From Emticicia sp040253585 (GTDB lineage Bacteria > Bacteroidota > Bacteroidia > Cytophagales > Spirosomataceae), in NCBI RefSeq assembly GCF_040253585.1, contig NZ_JBELAU010000008.1, positions 124,001 to 188,000 on the forward strand: 64,000 nt of DNA, given 5' to 3'. Below are positions 51,015-59,223 of this stretch, piece by piece. The stretch's first letter is position 1. Each line of letters opens with the position of its first letter. The notes beneath the pieces are model-generated. The model searched no databases, had not been told where the DNA came from, and saw only the letters and a list, made by a program, of their open reading frames with translations. The position numbers and the translations under genes were made by a program.

Positions 51015-52274
51015 ATGCTTATCACAATTATATTTATTATTGGCTATTTGGCCATCGCTTTTGAGCATCCAATAAAAATCAACAAAACGGCTTCTGCCCT
51101 ACTCGTCGGCACGATCTGTTGGACGGTCTATGCCATGAGCGGTACTGAAAGCCATGCTATTCAAGAAAATCTTTCGCATCATTTAGCAGCCATTGCCGAA
51201 ATATTGTTTTTCTTACTCGGAGCAATGACCATCGTTGAGTTGATTGATGCTCACCAAGGTTTTAAGATTATCACTGACCAAATTTCAAGCAAAAAATCTG
51301 TCACTTTACTATGGACAATCGGTTTATTGGCATTTTTTCTTTCGGCAGTTCTTGATAACCTTACTACTGCTATCGTGATGGTTTCTTTACTCCGAAAAAT
51401 CATTTCAGATACCGATCAACGTAAGTTTTTTGCAGGAATAGTAATCATTGCGGCCAATGCTGGCGGTGCGTGGTCGCCAATTGGAGACGTAACAACCACC
51501 ATGCTTTGGATTGGTGGGCAAATCTCGGCAACCAATATCATGCAAAGTTTGCTTATTCCGAGTTTGATTTCGTTAATTATTCCACTCCTGTATTTAAGTT
51601 ATACCATGAGAGGACAAACAATTGATAATCAAGCCATTGAAGAAAACGATTTCATAGAAACAACTGCCAAAGAACGTAACACTATGTTTTTTGTCGGACT
51701 CGGAACACTACTTTTTGTTCCAATCTTCAAGACAATCACTCATTTACCGCCTTATATGGGCATGATGCTTGGCTTAGGAATTGTTTGGGTAGTGGGCGAA
51801 ATTTTGCACAGCAAAAAAGACGAAGAAGACCGCAAACCTTTCACTGCCTCGCACGCTTTGAGCAAGATTGATTCGAGCAGTATTTTGTTTTTCTTGGGTA
51901 TTTTGTTGGCCATCAGTTGTTTAGAATCAACTGGGCTTTTACAAAGTTTAGCCGTAAGCATGAACGATGCCATCGGAAATCATGACCTAATAATTCTGAT
52001 CATTGGTTTGGCATCGGCGGTTGTTGATAACGTTCCATTAGTAGCCGCCACGATGGGAATGTATGATCTCAATAGCTTCCCGACCGACCACCGAATTTGG
52101 GAGTTTTTGGCCTATTGTGCAGGCACGGGCGGTAGTATTTTAATCATTGGCTCAGCAGCAGGGGTTGCAGTTATGGGTATGGAAAAAATTGACTTTTTGT
52201 GGTATTTGAAGCGTATCTCGCTTTTGGCACTGCTGGGATACTTTGCAGGAGCGGGGGTTTATTTGCTTTTCTGA
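51015..52274 (+). CDS. nhaD: NhaD-type Na+/H+ antiporter
   Basis: With the ATG start at 51015 the protein has 419 residues and about eleven to twelve membrane helices, the size of NhaD. Typical segments are IAFEHPIKINKTASALL, the acidic motif SAVLDNLTTAIVMVSL, NAGGAWSPIGDVTTTMLWI and the second half DNVPLVAATMGMY with GTGGSILIIGSAAG. NhaD exports sodium in exchange for protons. The promoter position argues against an earlier TTG start. It is divergent from the Ppx/GppA-like gene. Confidence 0.92.
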   Translation: MLITIIFIIGYLAIAFEHPIKINKTASALLVGTICWTVYAMSGTESHAIQENLSHHLAAIAEILFFLLGAMTIVELIDAHQGFKIITDQISSKKSVTLLWTIGLLAFFLSAVLDNLTTAIVMVSLLRKIISDTDQRKFFAGIVIIAANAGGAWSPIGDVTTTMLWIGGQISATNIMQSLLIPSLISLIIPLLYLSYTMRGQTIDNQAIEENDFIETTAKERNTMFFVGLGTLLFVPIFKTITHLPPYMGMMLGLGIVWVVGEILHSKKDEEDRKPFTASHALSKIDSSSILFFLGILLAISCLESTGLLQSLAVSMNDAIGNHDLIILIIGLASAVVDNVPLVAATMGMYDLNSFPTDHRIWEFLAYCAGTGGSILIIGSAAGVAVMGMEKIDFLWYLKRISLLALLGYFAGAGVYLLF

Positions 52275-52412
52275 CACCATTCAGTAAAATTACCATTGTT
52301 TCCGACCAAAAGAATGTCTTAAAACACCAATTATCACAAAAACATTTGGAATATATTCGGCGGTTTTACACCTTTGTCGCAGTTTTAAACTTTAACTATA
52401 TCAGAAAACACA

Positions 52413-53111
52413 ATGAAAAAAATTAGTATCGTATTAGCTGCCTTATTTATAAGCACTGTATCTTTTGCTCAAACTGCCGACGAAGTAATAGCTAATTATG
52501 TAAAAGCAGTGGGTGGCAGCGATGCTATCGCCAAAATAAAGGATTTTTCAATGACGATGACTGGCGAAATCCAAGGACAATCATTGGAAGTTTTGATTCA
52601 GAAAAAACCAACTAATAAATTTCTCCAATCAGTAAGTATCGTTGGTATGGGTGAAGTCCAAAAGCAAGTTTGTGATGGTGTAAAAGCACAAGTTGGCGGA
52701 ATGCAAGGTTCGCAAGATATTACTGAGCCAGAAAAAGTAAAAGCAATTGCAATGCAATCTTACATTGTTCCAGAAGCAAACTACACAGCTATCGGAGCGA
52801 AAATAACTTATATCGGCAAAGAAAAAGTAGGTGATGTAGAAGCACACAAACTCGAAGTTGCAGTGGGTGAAGTTAAAATGACAGAATTTTATGATGTGGC
52901 TTCGGGTTTAAAAATCCGTCAAGTAATTACAGCCGAAACTCCAATGGGCAGCCAAACAATCACTTCTGATTATTCTGATTACAAAGAAGTAAGTGGTGTA
53001 AAATTCGCTCATAAATTGAATCAAGATTTAGGAATGGCTCAATTGGCTCTTACTGCATCTAAAGTTCAAGCAAATACTAATTTAGCTGACGCTTTGTTTG
53101 AGATTAAATAA
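52413..53111 (+). CDS. LolA-like/outer-membrane lipoprotein-sorting-type periplasmic protein
   Basis: The 232-residue protein has a signal peptide (MKKISIVLAALFISTVSFAQ) and then TADEVIANYVKAVGGSDAIAKIKDFSM, the usual start of a LolA/LolB-like half-barrel, followed by repeated beta-strand segments. A YIGKEKVGDVEAHKLEV segment and a C-terminal YKEVSGVKFAHKLNQ segment are typical of this uncharacterised Bacteroidota group. It probably binds a lipid or other hydrophobic ligand. It lies 37 bp before apbE, with which it may be co-expressed. Confidence 0.75.
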   Translation: MKKISIVLAALFISTVSFAQTADEVIANYVKAVGGSDAIAKIKDFSMTMTGEIQGQSLEVLIQKKPTNKFLQSVSIVGMGEVQKQVCDGVKAQVGGMQGSQDITEPEKVKAIAMQSYIVPEANYTAIGAKITYIGKEKVGDVEAHKLEVAVGEVKMTEFYDVASGLKIRQVITAETPMGSQTITSDYSDYKEVSGVKFAHKLNQDLGMAQLALTASKVQANTNLADALFEIK

Positions 53112-53148
53112 TTAGTCGATGGTTGTTAGTTTACAGACAACGGAAATA

Positions 53149-54084
53149 ATGAATATTTTCTTTTCAAGAAATACAACAAAGAGGAATACCTTTTTCGGGC
53201 TATTCCTCTTTTTGTCTTTGCAACTATCTGCACAGAAACGTTTTGAATTTACACACCCACAAATGGGAACGATGTTTCGAGTCGTTGTTCATACCACCGA
53301 TTCTCTATCGGCCAAAAATGCTACTCAAAAAGCCTTCATTCGACTTGACGAATTGAATCTAACACTCAGCGATTATCGAGAAGATAGCGAAGTAAATACG
53401 CTATGCCGCACCGCAGGTAGTGGCGACTACATTAAGGTGAGCCTCGATTTATGGAATATTCTGCAAGAATCAGTAAAAGCAGCTCAACTATCAGATAGAA
53501 ATTTTGACGTAACAATCGGCCCACTCACCCAACTTTGGCGACGCATGAAACGCCAAAAACAATTACCTACGCCTGCTCAAATCAGCGAAGCCAAAACCAA
53601 AATTGGTATTGAAAAAATAGTTTTCAACAACACAAATCAATCGGTGATGCTTGAAACTAAAGGTATGAGGCTTGATTTTGGCGGAATCGGAAAAGGTTTT
53701 GCCGAAGATGAAATGATGAAGATTTTAAAAGAAAATGGCATAAAATCGGCCTTGATTGAAGCTGGTGGAAATATCGTTGTTTCAAATTCACCCGTTGATT
53801 CGCCCAAAGGTTGGGAGATTATCATCAATAATGAGAAATATTTCTTAAAAAACTGTGGAATTTCAACTTCGGGTGATGCTTATCAATTTGTAGAAATCGA
53901 TGGTAAAAAATACACTCATATTCTCGACCCTAAAACTGGCATCGGCTTTGCCGAACCTCATCAAATAAGCATCATTGCCAAAAACGGTACAGCATCCGAT
54001 TGGATTTCGACCGCTTTATATTTAATGCCCAAAGAAAAAGGTAAAAAACTCGCTAAAAAACAAAAAGCGAAAATCATACAATAA
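53149..54084 (+). CDS. apbE: FAD:protein FMN transferase
   Basis: ApbE attaches FMN to Thr/Ser of exported flavoproteins such as NqrC or RnfG. The start at 53149 (311 residues) gives a signal peptide (FFGLFLFLSLQLSAQ); an ATG at 53119 is also in frame. Family marks are HPQMGTMFRVVV near the N-terminus, LDFGGIGKGFAED (about residue 180), IEAGGNIVVSN and the C-terminal Asp/Thr region THILDPKTGIG. It ends one base before the convergent gene at 54086, so no room remains for an intergenic terminator. Confidence 0.93.
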   Translation: MNIFFSRNTTKRNTFFGLFLFLSLQLSAQKRFEFTHPQMGTMFRVVVHTTDSLSAKNATQKAFIRLDELNLTLSDYREDSEVNTLCRTAGSGDYIKVSLDLWNILQESVKAAQLSDRNFDVTIGPLTQLWRRMKRQKQLPTPAQISEAKTKIGIEKIVFNNTNQSVMLETKGMRLDFGGIGKGFAEDEMMKILKENGIKSALIEAGGNIVVSNSPVDSPKGWEIIINNEKYFLKNCGISTSGDAYQFVEIDGKKYTHILDPKTGIGFAEPHQISIIAKNGTASDWISTALYLMPKEKGKKLAKKQKAKIIQ

Positions 54085-54085
54085 T

Positions 54086-55582
54086 CTATTTTGTTTCTTC
54101 CTTCAGAGTATAAGTCAGTTTAGAGATGTAAAAAACACTCGAATTGATAAGCTCATTATTACGTTTCACGCTCTGATAACCATACGCCAAAAAACTCTGG
54201 CCGTACCAAGCAGCCAAATTTGTGCGTTCAGCATCAACAATTCTATCGGCTTCTGAACTGGCTTTTAGGTCAAAATTTTCTAAGTTTTTTACTTTTTGAT
54301 TGCCTCGAATTACGGCAGTACGAATAAGCTTTTCATCAGGATACGCTAAAATATGAAAGTCATCATGATGTGTAATCTGGACTTTAGCGTTTAATTCGCT
54401 ACTTTCAATGTCTTTCAGCGAAACACTATTGTCCCAAATCAATTTCCCTGATTTATCGAAGCCACAAACGATGGCGTGCGAGTATCGAAAATTATTATAG
54501 ACATCATTTCCGATGCGATAATTTCTCCAATTGCTCCATGCTGCGGTATTGGGAGTCGATTTATATTCAGGATAAAAAACTTCTGCCAACATCAGCCATC
54601 CTTCTTTTGTTGGAATAATATCGTGTAGAAATAAACGATAACGCAGTTTTACATCTTTTCCTTTTTGCTTTTTTTCTCTGATTTTCCGCTTGATTTTTTC
54701 TTCTCTTTTGGCATTTAAGAAGCTGAAAAAGTTATCTAAATCAGCAAAATTGATATACTGAATTTTTGAGTCTTCGTTTAGCTGCTGAACATAAAAACCG
54801 AGTGCAAAAAGTGAACAACCATCGGCATAATTACCCATTAAAATTGGGTGTTCTTTATCAATGTTTAGCACTTCGCCCGAAATCGGTGTAGTATCACGAT
54901 TTCCCAACGAAAAACTCTTAATCAACTTTCCTTCATAAGAATATTTCTTCACAATGAATTGACAATTTCGGTCATTTTTTAGCATTAAGTATAAAAAATT
55001 ACCGTGTTCATCAACATCTAATTCATTGATTGCAAGGTTATTACTATGAACTTCTGGAAGTACTTTTGAGGTATAATCAAAAAAACTAAACATCACTACC
55101 ACGGGACGGTCATTATATTTTCCACCAATGAACGCCTTACTTTGCAAAACCACAAAATGCTCAATATCTATGCTGGTTAGCAAACTTCCTTCTGCATAAG
55201 ATTTATCGCCTGTTTCAACATCAATACGCAATACACCAATATCAATTTTATCGGTTTTCTTAAACAAAACGTACATAAATTGTTCGTTTCTAAAAGTTTT
55301 TATCAAGTCATAATCGGGGTCAGGCACAAAAGTAGCCTTCCAAGTTTGTGTAAGTGTACTATCATACCTATAAAAATCGTAAGTCGATTTTTGTCGATAA
55401 GGCTCAATTTTCGACTGCATGAGCAATACGCCACTTTCTTTGAGAGGTATCACCACATTTTCTTCCTCAGCATCGTTTCGGCGGTCAAATTCAATACGTT
55501 TTGCTTGCGTAAGCTGAGCAGAAGCCGAAAACGCAAAGCACAAAAATAAGATTGTAAATATGTATTTTTGATAATTTTTCAT
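54086..55582 (-). CDS. Exported protein of unknown function
   Basis: The start at 55582 (MKNYQKYIFTILFLCFAFSASAQ) gives 498 residues with a clear signal peptide; a longer frame begins with TTG. The mature part is beta-rich with no catalytic motif I recognise; repeated short stretches such as KVFIGGKYNDRPVV-like AFIGGKYNDRPVVVMF and LAAWYGQSFLAYGYQ may be propeller blades. A Lys/Arg-rich segment (KREEKIKRKIREKKQKGK) lies near residue 300. It is 18 bp downstream of the phosphoesterase gene. Confidence 0.75.
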   Translation of the reverse strand: MKNYQKYIFTILFLCFAFSASAQLTQAKRIEFDRRNDAEEENVVIPLKESGVLLMQSKIEPYRQKSTYDFYRYDSTLTQTWKATFVPDPDYDLIKTFRNEQFMYVLFKKTDKIDIGVLRIDVETGDKSYAEGSLLTSIDIEHFVVLQSKAFIGGKYNDRPVVVMFSFFDYTSKVLPEVHSNNLAINELDVDEHGNFLYLMLKNDRNCQFIVKKYSYEGKLIKSFSLGNRDTTPISGEVLNIDKEHPILMGNYADGCSLFALGFYVQQLNEDSKIQYINFADLDNFFSFLNAKREEKIKRKIREKKQKGKDVKLRYRLFLHDIIPTKEGWLMLAEVFYPEYKSTPNTAAWSNWRNYRIGNDVYNNFRYSHAIVCGFDKSGKLIWDNSVSLKDIESSELNAKVQITHHDDFHILAYPDEKLIRTAVIRGNQKVKNLENFDLKASSEADRIVDAERTNLAAWYGQSFLAYGYQSVKRNNELINSSVFYISKLTYTLKEETK

Positions 55583-55600
55583 AGTGTTGAGGGCCAAGTG

Positions 55601-56104
55601 TTATTTTCCTCGCAAGCCAAGTTCTACGACTTCCAAGTTAGACATTTTTCCGCTGTCCAACGTAAATCTAAGCAAAGTTTTCATTTTATGCCAACCTTGT
55701 TTTCCTGCTGCTCCAGGATTCAGAAAAATCATGTTATTTTGCTTAGGGTCACGCATAGCTTTCAAAATATGTGAGTGTCCGCAAACAAAAATATCGGGCG
55801 TTTTTATTTTCAACTGCTTCTTCACGGCAGGATTATAGTTGGGCGGACTTCCGCCAATGTGGGTCATCCAAACTTCAAACCCTTCAATCGTAAAGTTTTG
55901 ATTTTCAGGCACTTTCCACTGAATCTCTTTTTCATCAATATTGCCAAACACAAAACGAGTTGGTTTGAAGACCTCCAGTTTTTCGATGATTTCGAGCGAG
56001 CCAATATCGCCAGCATGCCAAATCTCGTCACAGTCTTTGAAGTGCGTAAAAACTGATTCATCAAGAAATCCGTGCGTGTCTGATATTAATCCGATTTTGG
56101 TCAT
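55601..56104 (-). CDS. Metallophosphoesterase, YfcE/MJ0936 type
   Basis: The 167-residue cytoplasmic protein has all the dimetal phosphoesterase motifs in order: ISDTHG, HAGDIG, FGNIDEKE, and CGHSHILK (about residue 115). Members are small phosphodiesterases or phosphatases with broad activity in vitro; the natural substrate is not deducible here. Confidence 0.92.
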   Translation of the reverse strand: MTKIGLISDTHGFLDESVFTHFKDCDEIWHAGDIGSLEIIEKLEVFKPTRFVFGNIDEKEIQWKVPENQNFTIEGFEVWMTHIGGSPPNYNPAVKKQLKIKTPDIFVCGHSHILKAMRDPKQNNMIFLNPGAAGKQGWHKMKTLLRFTLDSGKMSNLEVVELGLRGK

Positions 56105-56167
56105 TAAAAATAATGCTAATGAGTAGTCCGTACGATTGTTAGTGGTGAATGTTTGATGAAAAATAAT

Positions 56168-56923
56168 TTACAATTTACAATTAACCATTAATAATTCTCT
56201 AAGTTTCAAATATTTCATCGTAGCATAAACACTCTGTGTGAAAGACCAAACAAAACCACGATAACCATTCAAAAAATTAAGTCTGATAAAATATTCGGTA
56301 AAGAAAGTAAGCGGAAATTTCGTAACGACTTTGAGCAAAGAAGCCTTTTTGCCTTTTTTATAGAGTTCGTTCGCTCCACGAGATGAATAGTTATTCATTT
56401 TCTGAAAGACCTCAGCCAAATCGGCATAGCTATAATGCAACACATGATTTTTAAGCGTAGCAATTTTACCATTCAAAACCACATCTTCGTGTACTTCTCG
56501 GTCATTATAGTTACCAAATTTTTTATTAAAAAGGCGTAAATGAGGCATTTTATATTCACGCCCATACCGCATGACTCCTCCGAGAAAAACGAGCGTATTG
56601 GGTATCATATATCCTTGATATTCAGAGCTTTGCAAAGCAATATCAATTTCTTTTTTTAGTTCTTCGCTCACAACTTCGTCAGAATCTACGATAAAAATCC
56701 AGTCGTTTTGGGCTTGGTCAACGGCAAAACGTTTTTGTGTACCAAAACCATCAAATTTTCGGTATTGTGTCTTACAACCAAACTCGTTGGCAATGCTTAC
56801 GGTTTCGTCGGTACTTCCGCTATCTACTACCACAATCTCATCGGCCCAACCTTTTAACGACTCCAAAACTTGCCTAATCGTACGAACATTATTAAGCGTA
56901 ATAATTACTACCGAAACTTTCAT
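56168..56923 (-). CDS. GT2 family glycosyltransferase, WaaE-like
   Basis: The 251-residue GT-A enzyme shows VSVVIITLNN, VVVDSGSTDETV (about residue 35) and the DxD-type site IFIVDSDEVV (about residue 82). SYADLAEVFQKMNNYSSRGA and FTEYFIRLNFLNGYRGF at the C-terminus are typical of LPS-core or lipooligosaccharide transferases such as WaaE/KdtX. The last codons (LLMVNCKL) fall inside an AT-rich intergenic repeat shared with 59044-59126, so the C-terminus may have been extended by it. A -7 box lies at 56943-56950. Confidence 0.88.
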   Translation of the reverse strand: MKVSVVIITLNNVRTIRQVLESLKGWADEIVVVDSGSTDETVSIANEFGCKTQYRKFDGFGTQKRFAVDQAQNDWIFIVDSDEVVSEELKKEIDIALQSSEYQGYMIPNTLVFLGGVMRYGREYKMPHLRLFNKKFGNYNDREVHEDVVLNGKIATLKNHVLHYSYADLAEVFQKMNNYSSRGANELYKKGKKASLLKVVTKFPLTFFTEYFIRLNFLNGYRGFVWSFTQSVYATMKYLKLRELLMVNCKL

Positions 56924-56942
56924 TCATCAATGGTTTTATTGC

Positions 56943-56950
56943 CAAAGTTA
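56943..56950 (-). promoter_or_regulatory. Candidate -7 box for the GT2 gene
   Basis: On the minus strand TAACTTTG, an exact TAnnTTTG, 20 bp before the start codon. The -33 element is not clear. Confidence 0.4.
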
Positions 56951-57077
56951 AGGTTTTTGATTTTTCAATCGTAATTTTGTTGAATAATTTGATACCATAA
57001 GTTTTCGTCATTCTTGAATCTTCATTAACAAAACCAACGTAAATGATTTGTGTTCAAAGAAAAACTAAAAATTTAAC

Positions 57078-57383
57078 ATGAAAACAATCATCATTTCGAT
57101 TGCCATTGGCTTGTCAGCCATAAGTTTTAACAAGAAAAATCAAGAATTTACTGGAAAAGAGATTTTCGAGAAAAACTGTGCAAAATGCCACGGAAAAGAT
57201 GGAACAAAACGACTTTTAGGAGCAAAAAACCTTCAAAAAAGCGTATTGACTACCACCGAAAACTATGAAATTATTGCCAACGGAAAAGGTAAAATGCCCA
57301 GTTGGAAAGAAAAACTAAGCACAGAGCAAATCAACCAAGTGATTGAATATTTGGATGTTTTGAAGCAAAAAACTAAAGAATAA
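57078..57383 (+). CDS. Small c-type cytochrome
   Basis: The 101-residue exported protein has a short signal sequence and one haem site CAKCH (Cys34, Cys37, His38), followed by GKDGTKRLLGAKNL; the distal ligand is probably Met in GKGKMPSWKEKLS. It fits class I monohaem cytochrome c electron carriers. Its stop overlaps the tatD start (TAATG), so it begins an operon with tatD and an EamA transporter, functions with no obvious link. Confidence 0.9.
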   Translation: MKTIIISIAIGLSAISFNKKNQEFTGKEIFEKNCAKCHGKDGTKRLLGAKNLQKSVLTTTENYEIIANGKGKMPSWKEKLSTEQINQVIEYLDVLKQKTKE

Positions 57384-58171
57384 TGATAGAAACTCACGCT
57401 CACATTTACGATGAGCAATTTGATGAAGACCGTGATGCCATGCTCAAACGTGCATTTGCGGCAGGAGTAAAACAAATCTGGATGCCCAATTGCGACCACG
57501 AAACCATTGATGGTATGTTGGCTCTCGAACAACAATATCCCAACGTTTGCCATGCCATGATGGGCGTGCATCCGTGCTATGTAAAAGAAAAATTTGAGGA
57601 AGAATTGGCCGTAGTTGAGCAGTGGCTCGAACGCCGAAAGTTTATCATGATTGGCGAAATTGGCCTTGATTTCTACTGGGATTTGACTTTTGTGGCTCAG
57701 CAAGAAGAAGTTTTTTTACGTCAACTGGCTCTGGCCAAGAAATATAATTTGCCAATTTGTATTCATTCTCGCAACTCAAAAAACAACGAACATAATGCTA
57801 TTTTGCGTTGTATTGAGCTTATCAAACAATTTGGTTGGGAAGATTTACGAGGTATTTTTCACTGTTTTTCGGGAAATTTAGAGGAAGCTCAGAAAATCGT
57901 CGAAATAAATTTTCTATTGGGAATTGGTGGAGTGGCTACCTTCAAAAATGGCGGAATGGACACAATTTTGCCCCATATTGATTTAAAACACCTCGTTCTC
58001 GAAACCGACTCGCCTTACCTTGCCCCAGTTCCGTACAGAGGCAAACGCAATGAAGTAGTTTACCTCGAATTGGTGGCTCGCCGAATTGCCGAAATCAAAG
58101 CAAGAGATTTCGAAGAAGTTGTGCAACAAACCACCCAAAATGCCTTATCTTTGGTCGGTCTAAAATCATAA
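57383..58171 (+). CDS. tatD: TatD family metal-dependent hydrolase (DNase)
   Basis: The 262-residue TIM-barrel protein has the TatD metal-site motifs: IETHAHIYDEQF at the start, GEIGLDFYWD (about residue 92), CIHSRN (about residue 128), IFHCFSG (about residue 158) and ETDSPYLAP (about residue 213). TatD enzymes are 3'-5' DNases/RNases. Start ATG at 57383 overlaps the cytochrome stop by one base. Confidence 0.95.
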   Translation: MIETHAHIYDEQFDEDRDAMLKRAFAAGVKQIWMPNCDHETIDGMLALEQQYPNVCHAMMGVHPCYVKEKFEEELAVVEQWLERRKFIMIGEIGLDFYWDLTFVAQQEEVFLRQLALAKKYNLPICIHSRNSKNNEHNAILRCIELIKQFGWEDLRGIFHCFSGNLEEAQKIVEINFLLGIGGVATFKNGGMDTILPHIDLKHLVLETDSPYLAPVPYRGKRNEVVYLELVARRIAEIKARDFEEVVQQTTQNALSLVGLKS

Positions 58172-58174
58172 GTT

Positions 58175-59041
58175 TTGAATTTAAAAACTATACTTCTTGG
58201 TATTCTTTTTGCCGCTTTGTGGGCGTCGGCATCGGCGGCGGCCAAAATTGGCTTGCGTTCGGTTGAGCCTTTGGTGCTTTTTCAAGTTCGTTTTTTGGTG
58301 GCAGGTGTTGGTATGCTTGCCTATTCGTTTTTCATTCAAAAAGATAGACTTCCACAAGGCAAAGAGTGGAAAGAACTGACGATTTTTGGGTTATTGAACG
58401 TTACGCTTTACCTAAGTTTTTTTGTATTGGGAGTAAGCGAAGTAGCTGCTGGAATTGGCAGTCTTTCAACTGCCACTAACCCGCTTTTTATCAGTATATT
58501 ATCAGCCGTTTGGTTGGGTAGAAAAGTAAAATCTTCTGAGTGGATGGCTGTACTTTTGGGTATGATTGGCGTGGGACTGGCTTGCTATCCGCTCATTCAA
58601 AATAGTTATGCAACGCCACTGGGTCTGTTGTATATGTTTTTGTGTATGCTCTCCTACTCTATCGGCACTATTTATTATTCTAACATCGACTGGAAACTTT
58701 CACGTACGGCCATCAACGGTTGGCAAGTGTTTTTGGGTGGTTTACTTATGCTTCCACTTACCTTTTTAATGCACAAAAAACCAAACAATTACGACCTAAT
58801 CTTCTATCTATCAGAGTTTTGGCTCATTGTTCCAGTTTCAATTATTGCCGTAAATCTTTGGTTATATTTATTAAAAATTGATGCGGTAAAAGCCTCTTTT
58901 TTCTTATTTTTATGTCCAATTTTTGGCTTTACTTACTCTTATTTTTTACTTGATGAACCCATCACTTACCACACATTTCTCGGTACGGCCTTAGTGATTG
59001 TTGGGTTGTATGTTGGTCAGCGGGAGAAACTTACTAAATGA
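58175..59041 (+). CDS. EamA/DMT family transporter
   Basis: The 288-residue protein begins at TTG (58175), 3 bp after tatD; no ATG occurs before residue ~50. It has ten predicted membrane helices in two EamA halves (about 5-140 and 150-285), with the typical LGILFAALWASASAAAKIGL start and FRFLVAG-like QVRFLVAGVGML. Members export metabolites or amino acids; substrate unknown. Confidence 0.88.
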   Translation: MNLKTILLGILFAALWASASAAAKIGLRSVEPLVLFQVRFLVAGVGMLAYSFFIQKDRLPQGKEWKELTIFGLLNVTLYLSFFVLGVSEVAAGIGSLSTATNPLFISILSAVWLGRKVKSSEWMAVLLGMIGVGLACYPLIQNSYATPLGLLYMFLCMLSYSIGTIYYSNIDWKLSRTAINGWQVFLGGLLMLPLTFLMHKKPNNYDLIFYLSEFWLIVPVSIIAVNLWLYLLKIDAVKASFFLFLCPIFGFTYSYFLLDEPITYHTFLGTALVIVGLYVGQREKLTK

Positions 59042-59043
59042 TA

Positions 59044-59126
59044 AATTATTAATGATTAATTATAGCTTATAAAGAAATAGGAGTTTTACATTTTATAAAA
59101 GCTCACCTAATTATCCATTAACAATT
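59044..59126. repeat. Imperfect ~80-bp palindromic AT-rich element
   Basis: The left arm (59044-59073) pairs with the right arm (59092-59126): the left reads AATTATTAATGATTAATTA then AGCTTATAAA, and the reverse of the right reads AATTGTTAATGGATAATTA then AGCTTTTATAAA, with an extra 4 bp. A partial third copy (ATTAACCATTAATAATT) lies at about 56180-56196. It behaves like a nomadic intergenic palindrome, though no transposase is present. Confidence 0.55.
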
Positions 59127-59223
59127 ATCAATTAAAACTAAACCTTTTATCAAGTTTTTGGTCAAAAAATAACATTTTACGGCTATATTCGTTCAAGAAT
59201 AAGATTCTACTGAACCAATTTCT

